Shown one piece after another: positions 51,444-60,371 of a stretch of DNA of 64,000 nucleotides; positions within the stretch are counted from its first letter, which is position 1; every line of letters begins with the position of its first letter. The notes beneath the pieces are model-generated. The model made no database searches. It was given only the letters and a program-made list of their open reading frames with translations, and was not told where the DNA came from. This DNA is from Flavobacterium sp. LHD-85 (GTDB taxonomy: Bacteria > Bacteroidota > Bacteroidia > Flavobacteriales > Flavobacteriaceae). The DNA lies in the NCBI RefSeq assembly GCF_030929595.1, contig NZ_JAVFVR010000016.1, positions 62,001 through 126,000 of the forward strand, written 5' to 3'. A program made the translations under genes and the position numbers.

Positions 51444-51532
51444 TTGTGAATTGTTAATTATAAATTGTTAATTCGTAAAAATACATAATCGTAGATACGC
51501 TTCTGTGCGTCGACGTCATGTTTAGATATTAT

Positions 51533-51565
51533 AAACCCGACAGGTTTTTAAAACCTGTCGGGTTT
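51533..51565. terminator. Bidirectional terminator between the AKR and GH97 genes
   Basis: AAACCCGACAGGTTTT (51533-51548) pairs perfectly with AAAACCTGTCGGGTTT (51550-51565). It is the end of both convergent transcripts. Confidence 0.85.
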
Positions 51566-51582
51566 GTTTATAGAAATGGATT

Positions 51583-53562
51583 TTATTTTATAATCATCGC
51601 CAATCCGCCTCCGCTTGCCAATCTATATTTTAGCTTTGTTGTTGAATCTATCGTAATTATTTCCTTTTTATAATCAGTTGCCGCTTTGTCGGCATTTATT
51701 CCATCTGAGAAGATTTCGGCTTGGAATTTTTTGCCTTTTTCAAGGAAAGAAAAATCAATTGTTACTTCTCTAGAGTCCCAATTTGTTATTGCCCCTAAGT
51801 ACCAAGTATTTCCTTTTCTTCGGGCAATAGAAACATATTTTCCAACTTCACCATCAAGAGCGGTAGTTTCATCAAAAGTGGTCGGAACTTTAGCGATAAA
51901 ATCGGTGCTTTCTTGTTCCTTCATAAAAGCAGTCGGACTATCAGCCATCATTTGTAAAGGCGCTTCAAAAATGGTGTACAATGCCAACTGATGACATCTT
52001 GTTCCTTGACTCATTGGAGTCGAATGACTTGGTTTGAATTCGCTTTTTGTAGCATTTCGCATCGCACCTGGTGTATAGTCCATTGGACCAGCCATCATTC
52101 TAATAAACGGAATTGTTACATCATAAAGTGGAACATCGTCATTTGGTGTCCATTTATTATTTTCTAGACCTTTTACGCCTTCAAAATTTAAAATGTTAGG
52201 AAAAGTTCGCTGGATCCCAGTTGGTTTGTACATGCCGTGAAAATCGATAATCAATTTATGATTGGCTGCTTTTTGTGCAATATCATAAACCGAATTGACC
52301 ATTTTGGCATCATCACGGTCAATAAAATCTACTTTAAAACCTTTTACGCCCAGTTTTGCATAATTGCCAAAAACGGCTTCTGTTTTGTCATTTATTGCCA
52401 TCCACGAAGCCCACAAAATAATGCCCACGTTTCGTTCTTTCGCGTAAGCGATTAAAGCTTCCAAATCTACATTTGGATTGTGTTTCATAATGTCGGTTTC
52501 AACACTCCAGCCTTCATCCAAAACCACATATTCGATTTTGTTTTTAGAAGCAAAATCAATATAATATTTATACGTCTGCGTATTGATTCCAGCTTTAAAA
52601 TCTACGTTATAAATATTCCAGTCGTTCCACCAATCCCAAGCTACTTTTCCAGGTTTTATCCACGAAATATCTTTTATTCTAGATGGCTCTGCTAATTTCT
52701 GAACCATATCATTATTGGCTAAAGTGGCATCATTTTCAGAAATCACAATTGCTCTCCACGGAAAAGTTCGCGTTCCTTTTGTTTTTACCAAATAATCGGC
52801 TCTTTCAGTAATCAGTTTGTTGAGGTAATTAAATCCGCCGTTGGTTTCTTTTGTTGGATATTTAGAAAAACGAGATTCAAAACCAGTTTTGTTTTTATTA
52901 TTCGTTACAAATAATCCCACATAATCTTCGAGATCGGCTTCTAAGAAAACTGTCTTTTTACGGTTTTTGTAATCAATTAGAAATGGAAGAAAAGCTAAAG
53001 TGTCTTTAGAAAATTCACTTATTTTTTTGTTTTCATAATGCGATTCAAACGAAGAAATAAACTGATCTTTCGGATTTCTCAAATCACGTACATACGGCAT
53101 TAAAGTGTTATAATCCTGATCGAAATTCAGAACGACTTCTTCACCTTTAACTGTAATCTCTTTTTTCTTTTTTGTGATGAAACGATACGCTGCGCCATCA
53201 TCAAAAACGCGAAATTCGATAGCAAAATCATTTTTGAAATTAAGCGTCAGTTTGTTGTATTGATCTTTAACGGTTTTCTTTTTGTATAAAGGCGTTTCAA
53301 AAGAAGTATTTACACTTTCTTTTTTCGAATTTAAAACAACAGGATTTTTCCCTAAAACCACATTTTGATCTAAAGTCAAAGACATTTCAGATGGAGTCAA
53401 AATCAAATCGTTTTCATGTGAGATTGTCCAGCTTATTTTATCATTCACAGCAATTTTAACTTCGATTTTTCCATCAGGAGAATTAACGGTAAAGCTCTGT
53501 TTTTGCTGAGAAAAAGAAAGATTTAGGAATAGAAAACAAAAAAGAATAAATATATTTTTCAT
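51583..53562 (-). CDS. GH97 glycoside hydrolase, probably the retaining (alpha-galactosidase) type
   Basis: This 659-residue secreted enzyme has a signal peptide (IFILFCFLFLNLSFSQ). The N-terminal GH97 super-sandwich has FTVNSPDGKIEVKIAVND, a TIM barrel spans about 285-550, and a C-terminal beta domain follows. KGFKVDFIDRDD places an Asp (412) where retaining members carry the nucleophile. DFHGMYKPTG has Gly where the inverting SusB enzyme has its catalytic base. This suggests alpha-galactosidase rather than alpha-glucosidase activity, which would trim galactomannan side chains. It is the last gene of the mannan operon. Confidence 0.88.
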   Translation of the reverse strand: MKNIFILFCFLFLNLSFSQQKQSFTVNSPDGKIEVKIAVNDKISWTISHENDLILTPSEMSLTLDQNVVLGKNPVVLNSKKESVNTSFETPLYKKKTVKDQYNKLTLNFKNDFAIEFRVFDDGAAYRFITKKKKEITVKGEEVVLNFDQDYNTLMPYVRDLRNPKDQFISSFESHYENKKISEFSKDTLAFLPFLIDYKNRKKTVFLEADLEDYVGLFVTNNKNKTGFESRFSKYPTKETNGGFNYLNKLITERADYLVKTKGTRTFPWRAIVISENDATLANNDMVQKLAEPSRIKDISWIKPGKVAWDWWNDWNIYNVDFKAGINTQTYKYYIDFASKNKIEYVVLDEGWSVETDIMKHNPNVDLEALIAYAKERNVGIILWASWMAINDKTEAVFGNYAKLGVKGFKVDFIDRDDAKMVNSVYDIAQKAANHKLIIDFHGMYKPTGIQRTFPNILNFEGVKGLENNKWTPNDDVPLYDVTIPFIRMMAGPMDYTPGAMRNATKSEFKPSHSTPMSQGTRCHQLALYTIFEAPLQMMADSPTAFMKEQESTDFIAKVPTTFDETTALDGEVGKYVSIARRKGNTWYLGAITNWDSREVTIDFSFLEKGKKFQAEIFSDGINADKAATDYKKEIITIDSTTKLKYRLASGGGLAMIIK

Positions 53563-53578
53563 CTGGGTATTTTTTTAA

Positions 53579-53642
53579 ACCATATAAGTTATGTAAGTTC
53601 ATTTTAATCAAACTTTAAATGAACTTACATAACTTATATGGT
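53579..53642. repeat. 26-bp perfect inverted repeat element, copy 2
   Basis: Arms 53579-53604 and 53617-53642 are perfectly complementary around a 12-nt loop. The left arm starts ACCATATAAGTTATGTAAG. It lies inside the mannan operon between the GH5 and GH97 genes. It differs from copy 1 (23250-23348) at about two arm positions. Confidence 0.85.
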
Positions 53643-53654
53643 GGGAAATTAAGT

Positions 53655-54944
53655 TTACTTTTTCTTTAATTGTAAATTGTATTTTTTTACAATTTCAAGA
53701 GTCGATTTATCTCCATTAAAAACAGAATTTAAACCTTGAGGTTCTTGCGGAGGATCTGTTGTTAAAGGATCTCCTGGATTCCATTTTCCGTCTGGATGAA
53801 TTGCTTTTCCTTCGCCACCGTAACCCCAGAAATTGGCCGCTCTTAACGGACCATTGTTTTTAACGCTTTCTGCAACTCTTCCAAAAATATAGCTGTAAAA
53901 TTTATCTCTGTAAACAGAAGATGCTCCAGCATTTAGGTTTTCATTTTCTCTCGGAAGCCCAAATTCTTCAATGATAATAGGTCTTTTCAGATTATTGGCA
54001 ACTTTAATATGATCATCAATATATTTTCCAGCATTTTCTATTGTTGCAGGCATTGTAGCTTCGGCATTATCAGCTTTAAACCAGTTCCAGTTTTTTGGCC
54101 AGATATGCATCGTCAAATAATCGATGTTTGCATTTTGATGGGTTCTTTCAAAGATTTCCATGCTGTCGTTGGAACTGTTTTTTCCTTCAGAACCTGTAGA
54201 AACCAAATGATTTTTGTCTAAACTATCAATCAAATCCACAATATTGTTGAGCCATTTTGTGAATTTTGCTTCATTTTCTACAGTAAAAAGTCTAGGTTCA
54301 TTTCCGACCTGCCATGACATAATCGTGTTGTCTTCGTTGTACTTCTTTTTAGAATAAGCGTTTGTTCTGCCAATAATAAACTTGACATGATTGTTTAAAG
54401 CTTCCATGCAAGGTTCGCAGCTATGAAACTGTTCTGTATACGACATAAACTGAGGCCAAGTATTTGGCGGAATATTCGGAACCGGAACTGGACCTTTACT
54501 ATTCCATTCCAAATATTGTGACATTCCGCCCGACCATTCCCAGTTATTGGTCAAATATAAAACAGCATACATACCGCGTTTGCTCATTTCGCTGATTAGG
54601 AAATCCAATCCGTCCAATAAATCTTCGTCATATTTTCCTTGTTCATATTGCAATGCCGGACGAACTGTAAAATCGTATTTTCCGCCATCAGCGCCAACTA
54701 AAACACGTAAATTATCAATTCCGTTTTTCTTCATTAAATCCAACTCGCGTAAAAGTCTTTTACGATCGCCTATTTTTTTAGAAGCCAACATGCTTCCATA
54801 CCAATAATTGGTTCCAATATAAGCATACGGTTTATCACCTTTGTAAAATTCATTTCCTTTTACGGTAATTTTTTCCTGCGCATGACAAGCAATTGCAGAA
54901 AAAATCAAGGCAAATGAAAGGGTTTTAAAAAATCTGTTTTTCAT
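53655..54944 (-). CDS. GH5 endo-beta-1,4-mannanase
   Basis: This 429-residue secreted enzyme has a signal peptide (KTLSFALIFSAIACHAQ) and a single GH5 barrel. It resembles subfamily 7: YIGTNYWYGSMLAS, LRVLVGADGGKYDF, YLTNNWEWSGGMSQYLEW. The acid/base is Glu216 in WQVGNEPRLF and the nucleophile is Glu327 in IIIEEFGLP. It cuts internal beta-1,4-mannosidic bonds of mannan or glucomannan. It lies in the mannan operon 142 nt after the epimerase gene; the gap holds a structured repeat. Confidence 0.92.
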   Translation of the reverse strand: MKNRFFKTLSFALIFSAIACHAQEKITVKGNEFYKGDKPYAYIGTNYWYGSMLASKKIGDRKRLLRELDLMKKNGIDNLRVLVGADGGKYDFTVRPALQYEQGKYDEDLLDGLDFLISEMSKRGMYAVLYLTNNWEWSGGMSQYLEWNSKGPVPVPNIPPNTWPQFMSYTEQFHSCEPCMEALNNHVKFIIGRTNAYSKKKYNEDNTIMSWQVGNEPRLFTVENEAKFTKWLNNIVDLIDSLDKNHLVSTGSEGKNSSNDSMEIFERTHQNANIDYLTMHIWPKNWNWFKADNAEATMPATIENAGKYIDDHIKVANNLKRPIIIEEFGLPRENENLNAGASSVYRDKFYSYIFGRVAESVKNNGPLRAANFWGYGGEGKAIHPDGKWNPGDPLTTDPPQEPQGLNSVFNGDKSTLEIVKKYNLQLKKK

Positions 54945-54956
54945 AATTTATATTTT

Positions 54957-55048
54957 AAGGAGCTAATCCCGCTATCCGCTTCAATCTTTTGTGTCTCGTT
55001 AAAGAAACGAGACACAAAAGGATTTCCGCTTCTATCGGGGCTAGGGCT
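54957..55048 (-). repeat. Structured intergenic repeat with 15-bp hairpin, copy 2
   Basis: Read on the plus strand it runs AAGGAGCTAATCCCGCTATC through stem CTTTTGTGTCTCGTT (54986-55000) and AACGAGACACAAAAG (55006-55020) to CGGGGCTAGGGCT. It matches the element at 20946-21028 read on the opposite strand. It sits inside the mannan operon, upstream of the GH5 gene. The strand field is nominal. Confidence 0.78.
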
Positions 55049-55086
55049 ATACGTTCTTCAAGACGTTTTGATTTTTATTTGAAACC

Positions 55087-56277
55087 TTAATTCTCAATTC
55101 GATTAATAAGCTCCAAACAAGCACGGCCATTATGATAAGGACATTTCCAGAATCCGGCTTTATCTTTTTTCATTGTGTAATAATCGTCATAAACGCCCCA
55201 AAACCATTCTCCGTTTTTGTGGTCAATTATATGTTTTTTTATGAATTTCCAGTTTTTGTAAACGATATCTAGATATTCTTCTTTTTCAGTTAATTGATAA
55301 GCGTTGTAAAAACCAATTAAAGCTTCAGCTTGTGGCCACCAATGTTTTTCTGCAATTAATTCATCTTTTTCAGGATCAAATTCGTACCATAAACCGCCGT
55401 CAGTATCTAAACCTTCTTTGGTTACTTCTGCAATTTGAATGGCATGTTTTTTATAATTGGCAATTAAAGTTTCATTTCCTGAAATTTCGGCACACTGCTG
55501 TAAAAGCCAAGCCGCTTCAATATCATGTCCGTATGAAATAACGTCCGGTTTTTCTTTCCAGTTTTCATCGAAAAATAAGCGCAAATGTCCCGTTTGGGTA
55601 TTGATAAAATATTTTTCAATGGTTTCTAGTAATTCGATGATAGTAGCAAGCAGTTTTTCATCTTTCCAAACCTTGTATAAATTCGCATAAGCTTCAATAA
55701 TATGAAGATGCGTATTCATGGTTTTCTTTTCGTTGGCATCTTTTGCACTTAAGCGCAAATCTTCAATGGGTTGCCAATCTCTTGTAAAAGCTTCAAAATA
55801 TCCTTTGTTAGTAGGATCATAACTATGTTCCTCAATTTTTGAATATAGTTTCTTCGCAATTTCTAAAGCTCTTTCTTCATTTGAAATCGAATAATATTCA
55901 GACAATCCATAAATCGCAAAGGCTAAAGCATAAATCTGGTTTTTGGTGTCTTTTGGAGTTTTATCCTCATTAATACTCCAAAAAAGACCTCCAAATTGGG
56001 TGTCATAAAAGTAAGCTGCAAGAAACTCAAATGCCCTTTCTGCCAGTTTTTTGTGGTTTTTGTTTTTTGTGGTTTTGTAGCTGGCAGAAAACGTCCAAAG
56101 AATTCGGGCATTTAAAACCGAACCTTTTTCTGCATTGGCAATAAGATGATCGTTAAAATCGATTTGTCCGACAAAACCGCCATTTTTCTCATCTACAGTT
56201 CGTTGCGACCAATAGTTTAGAATAGAATCCAGTTCTGCGGATAATTCCGATTTTAAAAGCTTTAGTTGTAATGACAC
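55087..56277 (-). CDS. AGE-family cellobiose/mannobiose 2-epimerase
   Basis: This 396-residue (alpha/alpha)6-barrel enzyme has GGFVGQIDFNDHLIANAEKG, RILWTFSASYK, SYGHDIEAAWLLQQC and EKHWWPQAEALIGFYNAYQ. These carry the histidines that abstract the sugar proton. It inverts C2 of the reducing-end sugar, turning mannobiose into mannosyl-glucose. No signal peptide is present, so it is cytoplasmic. The start is 6 nt after the GH130 stop; the two enzymes act in sequence. Cellobiose epimerisation is an alternative, but the neighbours favour mannobiose. Confidence 0.92.
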   Translation of the reverse strand: MSLQLKLLKSELSAELDSILNYWSQRTVDEKNGGFVGQIDFNDHLIANAEKGSVLNARILWTFSASYKTTKNKNHKKLAERAFEFLAAYFYDTQFGGLFWSINEDKTPKDTKNQIYALAFAIYGLSEYYSISNEERALEIAKKLYSKIEEHSYDPTNKGYFEAFTRDWQPIEDLRLSAKDANEKKTMNTHLHIIEAYANLYKVWKDEKLLATIIELLETIEKYFINTQTGHLRLFFDENWKEKPDVISYGHDIEAAWLLQQCAEISGNETLIANYKKHAIQIAEVTKEGLDTDGGLWYEFDPEKDELIAEKHWWPQAEALIGFYNAYQLTEKEEYLDIVYKNWKFIKKHIIDHKNGEWFWGVYDDYYTMKKDKAGFWKCPYHNGRACLELINRIEN

Positions 56278-56283
56278 GGTATT

Positions 56284-57474
56284 TTAGATTGCGTTATTTT
56301 TTTCAATTTGATTAATAATCGTTTGAACCGAACCTGCCGAAATAAAAGTATCTGCTGGAGTGTTTATTACGTAATCAACTAATTTCTCTACAGTAGAAAC
56401 TGCCACGTGCATTCGTGTATCTGATGAAGCGTAATAAATGTAAACTGTTCCGTTTTCGCCTTCAATCCATCCGTTAGAAAATAAAACATTAGAAACATCA
56501 CCAACTCTCTCGATTCCTTCTGGCCCCATAAAATGTCCTGCGGGAACGTGCGTAACTTTAGAAATATCATTCAAATCGGTCATGAACATATATAAAGTAT
56601 AGCGTAATCCTGCAGCCGTATTACGAACTCCGTGCGCAAGATGTAGCCAGCCTTTAGAGGTTTTAATTGGTGCTGGCCCCAAACCATTTTTCAATTCATA
56701 AATAGTATGATATTGTTTTCCGAAAATAATTTTTTCGTCTTTTACAACTGGATTTTTCATGTCTTCAACATAACCTAAACCGATTCCGCCGCCTGAACCA
56801 ACATCAATAAAACCATCTTGCGGACGCGTATATAAAGCATATTTTCCGTCTACAAATTCAGGATGCAAAACAACATTTCGCTGTTGTCCAGTATTCGAAA
56901 TTAAATCAGGAAGCCTTTCCCAGTTTACTAAATCTTTAGAACGAACGATTCCGGCATTGGCTACAGCCGAACTTGTATCTCCTTTTGGGGCTTTTGGATC
57001 TTTTCTCTCGGTACAGAAAATGCCATAAACATAGCCGTCTTCGTGATTGATTAGACGCATGTCGTATACGTTGGTGTCTGGCTCTTCCGTTTGCGGAATC
57101 ACGCATGGTTTATCCCAAAACTTGAAATTATCGATTCCGTTTGGACTTTCGGCAATGGCAAAAAACGATTTTCTGTCAATTCCTTCTACACGAACGGCAA
57201 GTAGATATTTTCCGTTCCATTTCATAGCTCCAGCGTTGAAAGCAGCATTTACGCCAATTCTTTCCTGCAAAAACGGATTTGTATTTTCGTTAAAATCAAA
57301 ACGCCAGTTTAACGGAATATGAGCTGCGGTAACAACAGGATTTTTGTAACGTTCGTAAATACCGTTTCCTGCAATTTCTTGAGGTTCATTTTTTTGCTCA
57401 ATCAGCGTTTTATGTTCTTTTTCTAATGCCGATTTTCTTTCTTGAAAATTGACTGAAGATGTTATTGTTGTCAT
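56284..57474 (-). CDS. GH130 4-O-beta-mannosyl-glucose phosphorylase
   Basis: This 396-residue cytoplasmic enzyme of family GH130 has FNAGAMKWNGKYLLAVRVEG, DTNVYDMRLINHEDGYVYGI, GPAPIKTSKGWLHLAHGV and GHFMGPEGIERVGDVSN. It splits mannosyl-glucose with phosphate to mannose 1-phosphate and glucose. The frame runs on to 57795, but that part overlaps the transporter gene and lacks family sequence, so ATG 57474 is used. It lies 26 nt after the symporter gene and 6 nt before the epimerase gene. Confidence 0.93.
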   Translation of the reverse strand: MTTITSSVNFQERKSALEKEHKTLIEQKNEPQEIAGNGIYERYKNPVVTAAHIPLNWRFDFNENTNPFLQERIGVNAAFNAGAMKWNGKYLLAVRVEGIDRKSFFAIAESPNGIDNFKFWDKPCVIPQTEEPDTNVYDMRLINHEDGYVYGIFCTERKDPKAPKGDTSSAVANAGIVRSKDLVNWERLPDLISNTGQQRNVVLHPEFVDGKYALYTRPQDGFIDVGSGGGIGLGYVEDMKNPVVKDEKIIFGKQYHTIYELKNGLGPAPIKTSKGWLHLAHGVRNTAAGLRYTLYMFMTDLNDISKVTHVPAGHFMGPEGIERVGDVSNVLFSNGWIEGENGTVYIYYASSDTRMHVAVSTVEKLVDYVINTPADTFISAGSVQTIINQIEKNNAI

Positions 57475-57500
57475 ATAATTGATTTCTATGTCTTTATTTT

Positions 57501-58892
57501 TTATTGATTTTGATCTCTTTTTTCGTTTAAATCTTGTTCTATAATCTGTAATTTTTCTTCTGATAAAGGGTAAAATGCTATAAAAGCTACTGATATTGCG
57601 GCCGCAATTGCTGGCAGTATGCTTAACATTAATTGAATTCCGTTTTGTGCTGTTGCAGTCTGCTCGACATTGGCCTGAAAGCCAAAATAACCTAATAGCC
57701 ATCCTGCTCCGGCGCCGCCAATAGTCCAGCCAAATTTTTGAGACATTGAGGATGCTGAAAATACCAATCCTGTTGCTCTGCGTCCTTGTTTCCATTCAGA
57801 ATAGTCGGCACTATCGGCATACATTGACCAGATTAATGGGAAAATACAGCCCGCACAAATACTGATTAAAATTTGGAAACTCATGATTAAGAAAACATCT
57901 TCTTTCCCGAATAAATAGAAAACAAGACTTAAGATTGCGGCTAAAGCCATTGCGCCAAAAAAGGTTTTCTTTTTACCAATTTTATTGGCAATTGGCGTTG
58001 CAATAATAACTCCGATGATGTTTGCTGCTTGTCCAAGAACCAGATAAATTGATGTTGGTGTCATGTGGAAATCGGTTCCGAAAAGCGAAAAATCGAAATT
58101 TACAGAACTGCTTACATAATATTTAAAGTAGTAAACCGCAGCTCCATCACGGATTGAATTGAATACCAAAGCGCCAATTCCTGCTCCCAATAAAATCCAC
58201 CAAGGTTTATTTTTCCAAAGATCTTTTAAATCTTCTTTTAAGTTATTTTGTTCATCTGCAATGGGTTTGATTCTTTCTTTTGTGAAAGCAAAACAAGCCC
58301 AGAAAAAGACAGTTGTAATGAATCCGAAAACAGCAATTGTTGCCAGCCAACCGCTTTTAGAATTTAAATTTCCTCCAAAATAATTGACCAAAGGTTCAAT
58401 TAGCCAAAGTGCCAATAAACTTCCTCCGAAAGCAAAAACCATTCGATAAGACGAAAGCGTGTTTCTTTCTTTTCTATCAGATGACATTACGCCCAAAAGT
58501 GATGCATACGGAACATTGATCAAAGAATAAATCATCATCATTAAAGAATATGTTACATAAGCATAGATGATTTTTCCTTTTTCGTCAAAATCTGGAGTAT
58601 AAAAAGTTAAAACTCCAATCACGGTAAAAGGTATAGCTACCCAAAGTAAGTATGGTCTAAATTTTCCCCATTTGCTCTTGGTTCTATCAGCTAGAATTCC
58701 AACAATTGGGTCAAAGCAAGAATCCCAGATTCGGGTAATTAAAAACATGGTTCCTACTACTGCAGGCGCCAATCCGAAAACATCGGTGTAGAAAAACAAT
58801 AAATACATACTGAAAATTTTCCAGAACATAGAGGAAGCAGCATCTCCTAGTCCGTAACCGATTTTTTCTTTTAAACTAATTTTGTCGTGCAT
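57501..58892 (-). CDS. GPH-family sugar:cation symporter
   Basis: This 463-residue 12-helix transporter is of the melibiose-type GPH family. Marks are KEKIGYGLGDAASSMFWKIF at the start, TRIWDSCFDPIVGILADRTK in loop 2-3, and SMYADSADYSEWKQGRRATG in the middle loop. It would import mannobiose or short manno-oligosaccharides across the inner membrane after GH26/GH5 cleavage. It lies in the operon between the GH26 and GH130 genes, the order expected for uptake before epimerisation. Confidence 0.93.
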   Translation of the reverse strand: MHDKISLKEKIGYGLGDAASSMFWKIFSMYLLFFYTDVFGLAPAVVGTMFLITRIWDSCFDPIVGILADRTKSKWGKFRPYLLWVAIPFTVIGVLTFYTPDFDEKGKIIYAYVTYSLMMMIYSLINVPYASLLGVMSSDRKERNTLSSYRMVFAFGGSLLALWLIEPLVNYFGGNLNSKSGWLATIAVFGFITTVFFWACFAFTKERIKPIADEQNNLKEDLKDLWKNKPWWILLGAGIGALVFNSIRDGAAVYYFKYYVSSSVNFDFSLFGTDFHMTPTSIYLVLGQAANIIGVIIATPIANKIGKKKTFFGAMALAAILSLVFYLFGKEDVFLIMSFQILISICAGCIFPLIWSMYADSADYSEWKQGRRATGLVFSASSMSQKFGWTIGGAGAGWLLGYFGFQANVEQTATAQNGIQLMLSILPAIAAAISVAFIAFYPLSEEKLQIIEQDLNEKRDQNQ

Positions 58893-58929
58893 TGGTTATT
58901 TTTTAAGGTTGTAATTTGTTTCGGGGCGG

Positions 58930-60066
58930 TTATTTTAATTTCTTTTGGATGTCTTTTTCAAATATAGTCTGATCGAGATTATAAAAATCAACAAAATCTT
59001 TTTCGCTTACTTGTCCAGAAAATGGGGCATAATAATGCATTTTTTGTTCTTTTTCCTGCCAGCCGTGGTTTCTCCACAATAAAACATAAGAGATTTTATA
59101 ATCTCCAATTGCTTTTAGTAAAGTTCCTGTCCACCATTTTGGATCGGGAATAGCTTCGTAGCCCGCTTCGGCCAATGCCATTGGTTTGTTTTTTTGAAGA
59201 CAAATCTCATTTAAAATTTTAAATTGTTTCTGAACTTCGCTGATAAATTTTTCACCATTCGGATCATCATTATTTTGATACGTGTCAAAACTTAAAATAT
59301 CGGCATAATTATCTCCAGGATAATTGGCTAAGAAATCGGCTTCACTACCAAAACTGCCAGTATTGTATACATATATAAGATTATGAACGCCTTTTTTCTG
59401 AAGATAATCGAAGGTGAATTTCCAAGCTGTTTTAAATTCCTCTGGAGTGCAATTTCCTTTTCCCCACCAAAACCAGCCACCTGTAAGCTCATGAAAAGGT
59501 CTGAAAAGAATCGGAATGTTTTTTCCGTTTTTATCTTTCAAAGACAAAAAGAAAATAGCCGCTTTATCTAGCCATGAAGTGAATTTTTTATGATTTTCTG
59601 CTCCAGGCAAAATCGTTTTTAAAGAATTAGGAACATTATCCCAAGCATTTTTTCCTGTTGCAGGATTATCAAAGTGCCAGCTTATAGTCGAAATTCCGCC
59701 TCTAGCATTGGCATCCATAATATATTGTTTCATTTTACTGAAAGGAACACCGTCAATATTATTGGGTTTGTCATTTTCTAAACCTGCAATATCCCATCCG
59801 TAAACAGCGGGATAATCTCCAGCTACATCTTTTACATCGCTGCGTCCATTTTCGTATTTCCATTTTACACCGTAGGCCAAATCATCTTGATGTCCAAACA
59901 GAAAACCTTTTTTCGATAATGTATTTAGGTTTTTATAAAGTGATTGCGTTTCTATAGTGGCTTTTTTATCTGAAAGTGACAAAATTGTATTACTGTTGTT
60001 TTTTTGCGATTCGCACGAAGCGCTTATGAAAACAGCAGATAGAAGCATAATAAAATGTTTTTTCAT
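58930..60066 (-). CDS. GH26 beta-mannanase lipoprotein
   Basis: This 378-residue enzyme has a lipoprotein signal (HFIMLLSAVFISASCESQ), so it is probably anchored in the outer membrane or periplasm. The GH26 barrel has the acid/base Glu193 in FRPFHELTGGWFWWG and nucleophile Glu300 in ALAEAGYEAIPDP. It hydrolyses mannan to mannobiose in characterised Bacteroides relatives. ATG 60066 is preferred because it begins the signal peptide; the frame extends 15 codons upstream. It heads the mannan operon; 37 nt separate it from the symporter gene. Confidence 0.92.
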   Translation of the reverse strand: MKKHFIMLLSAVFISASCESQKNNSNTILSLSDKKATIETQSLYKNLNTLSKKGFLFGHQDDLAYGVKWKYENGRSDVKDVAGDYPAVYGWDIAGLENDKPNNIDGVPFSKMKQYIMDANARGGISTISWHFDNPATGKNAWDNVPNSLKTILPGAENHKKFTSWLDKAAIFFLSLKDKNGKNIPILFRPFHELTGGWFWWGKGNCTPEEFKTAWKFTFDYLQKKGVHNLIYVYNTGSFGSEADFLANYPGDNYADILSFDTYQNNDDPNGEKFISEVQKQFKILNEICLQKNKPMALAEAGYEAIPDPKWWTGTLLKAIGDYKISYVLLWRNHGWQEKEQKMHYYAPFSGQVSEKDFVDFYNLDQTIFEKDIQKKLK

Positions 60067-60371
60067 TGTCGGATTATTGGTTGTTAATGGAGCTAAACGA
60101 TAAATATACAATGGTTTATGATTTGAAAAGCTATCGTTTGTTTTGCTCTAAAATTCTTTAGCGATTTCTCATTAAAATTATTAAAACTATAAAAAGATAT
60201 TCGATTAAAAATGATTAATGTTTATTATTAATATTCTTTTTAAAGAAATGATAATTAATTTTTTCAAAGATAAACGGATGATAATAGTGTAATTAATATT
60301 ATTTTATCAATTATATATCATATTATTGCAGTCAAAAATAAACACATTACTTTCCTGAAAATAGTTTTAAG
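60067..60371. promoter_or_regulatory. Divergent control region of the mannan operon and AraC gene
   Basis: This 305-nt, very AT-rich stretch lies between the GH26 and AraC-type start codons. No clear TAnnTTTG box was found on either strand. It should contain both promoters and the regulator's binding sites. No direct or inverted repeat stood out. Confidence 0.5.

Noticed and set aside
57475-57795. 107-residue N-terminal extension of the GH130 protein
   Set aside because: It overlaps the symporter coding sequence and is rich in Arg/Ser without GH130 features; an ATG at 57474 fits the operon spacing.
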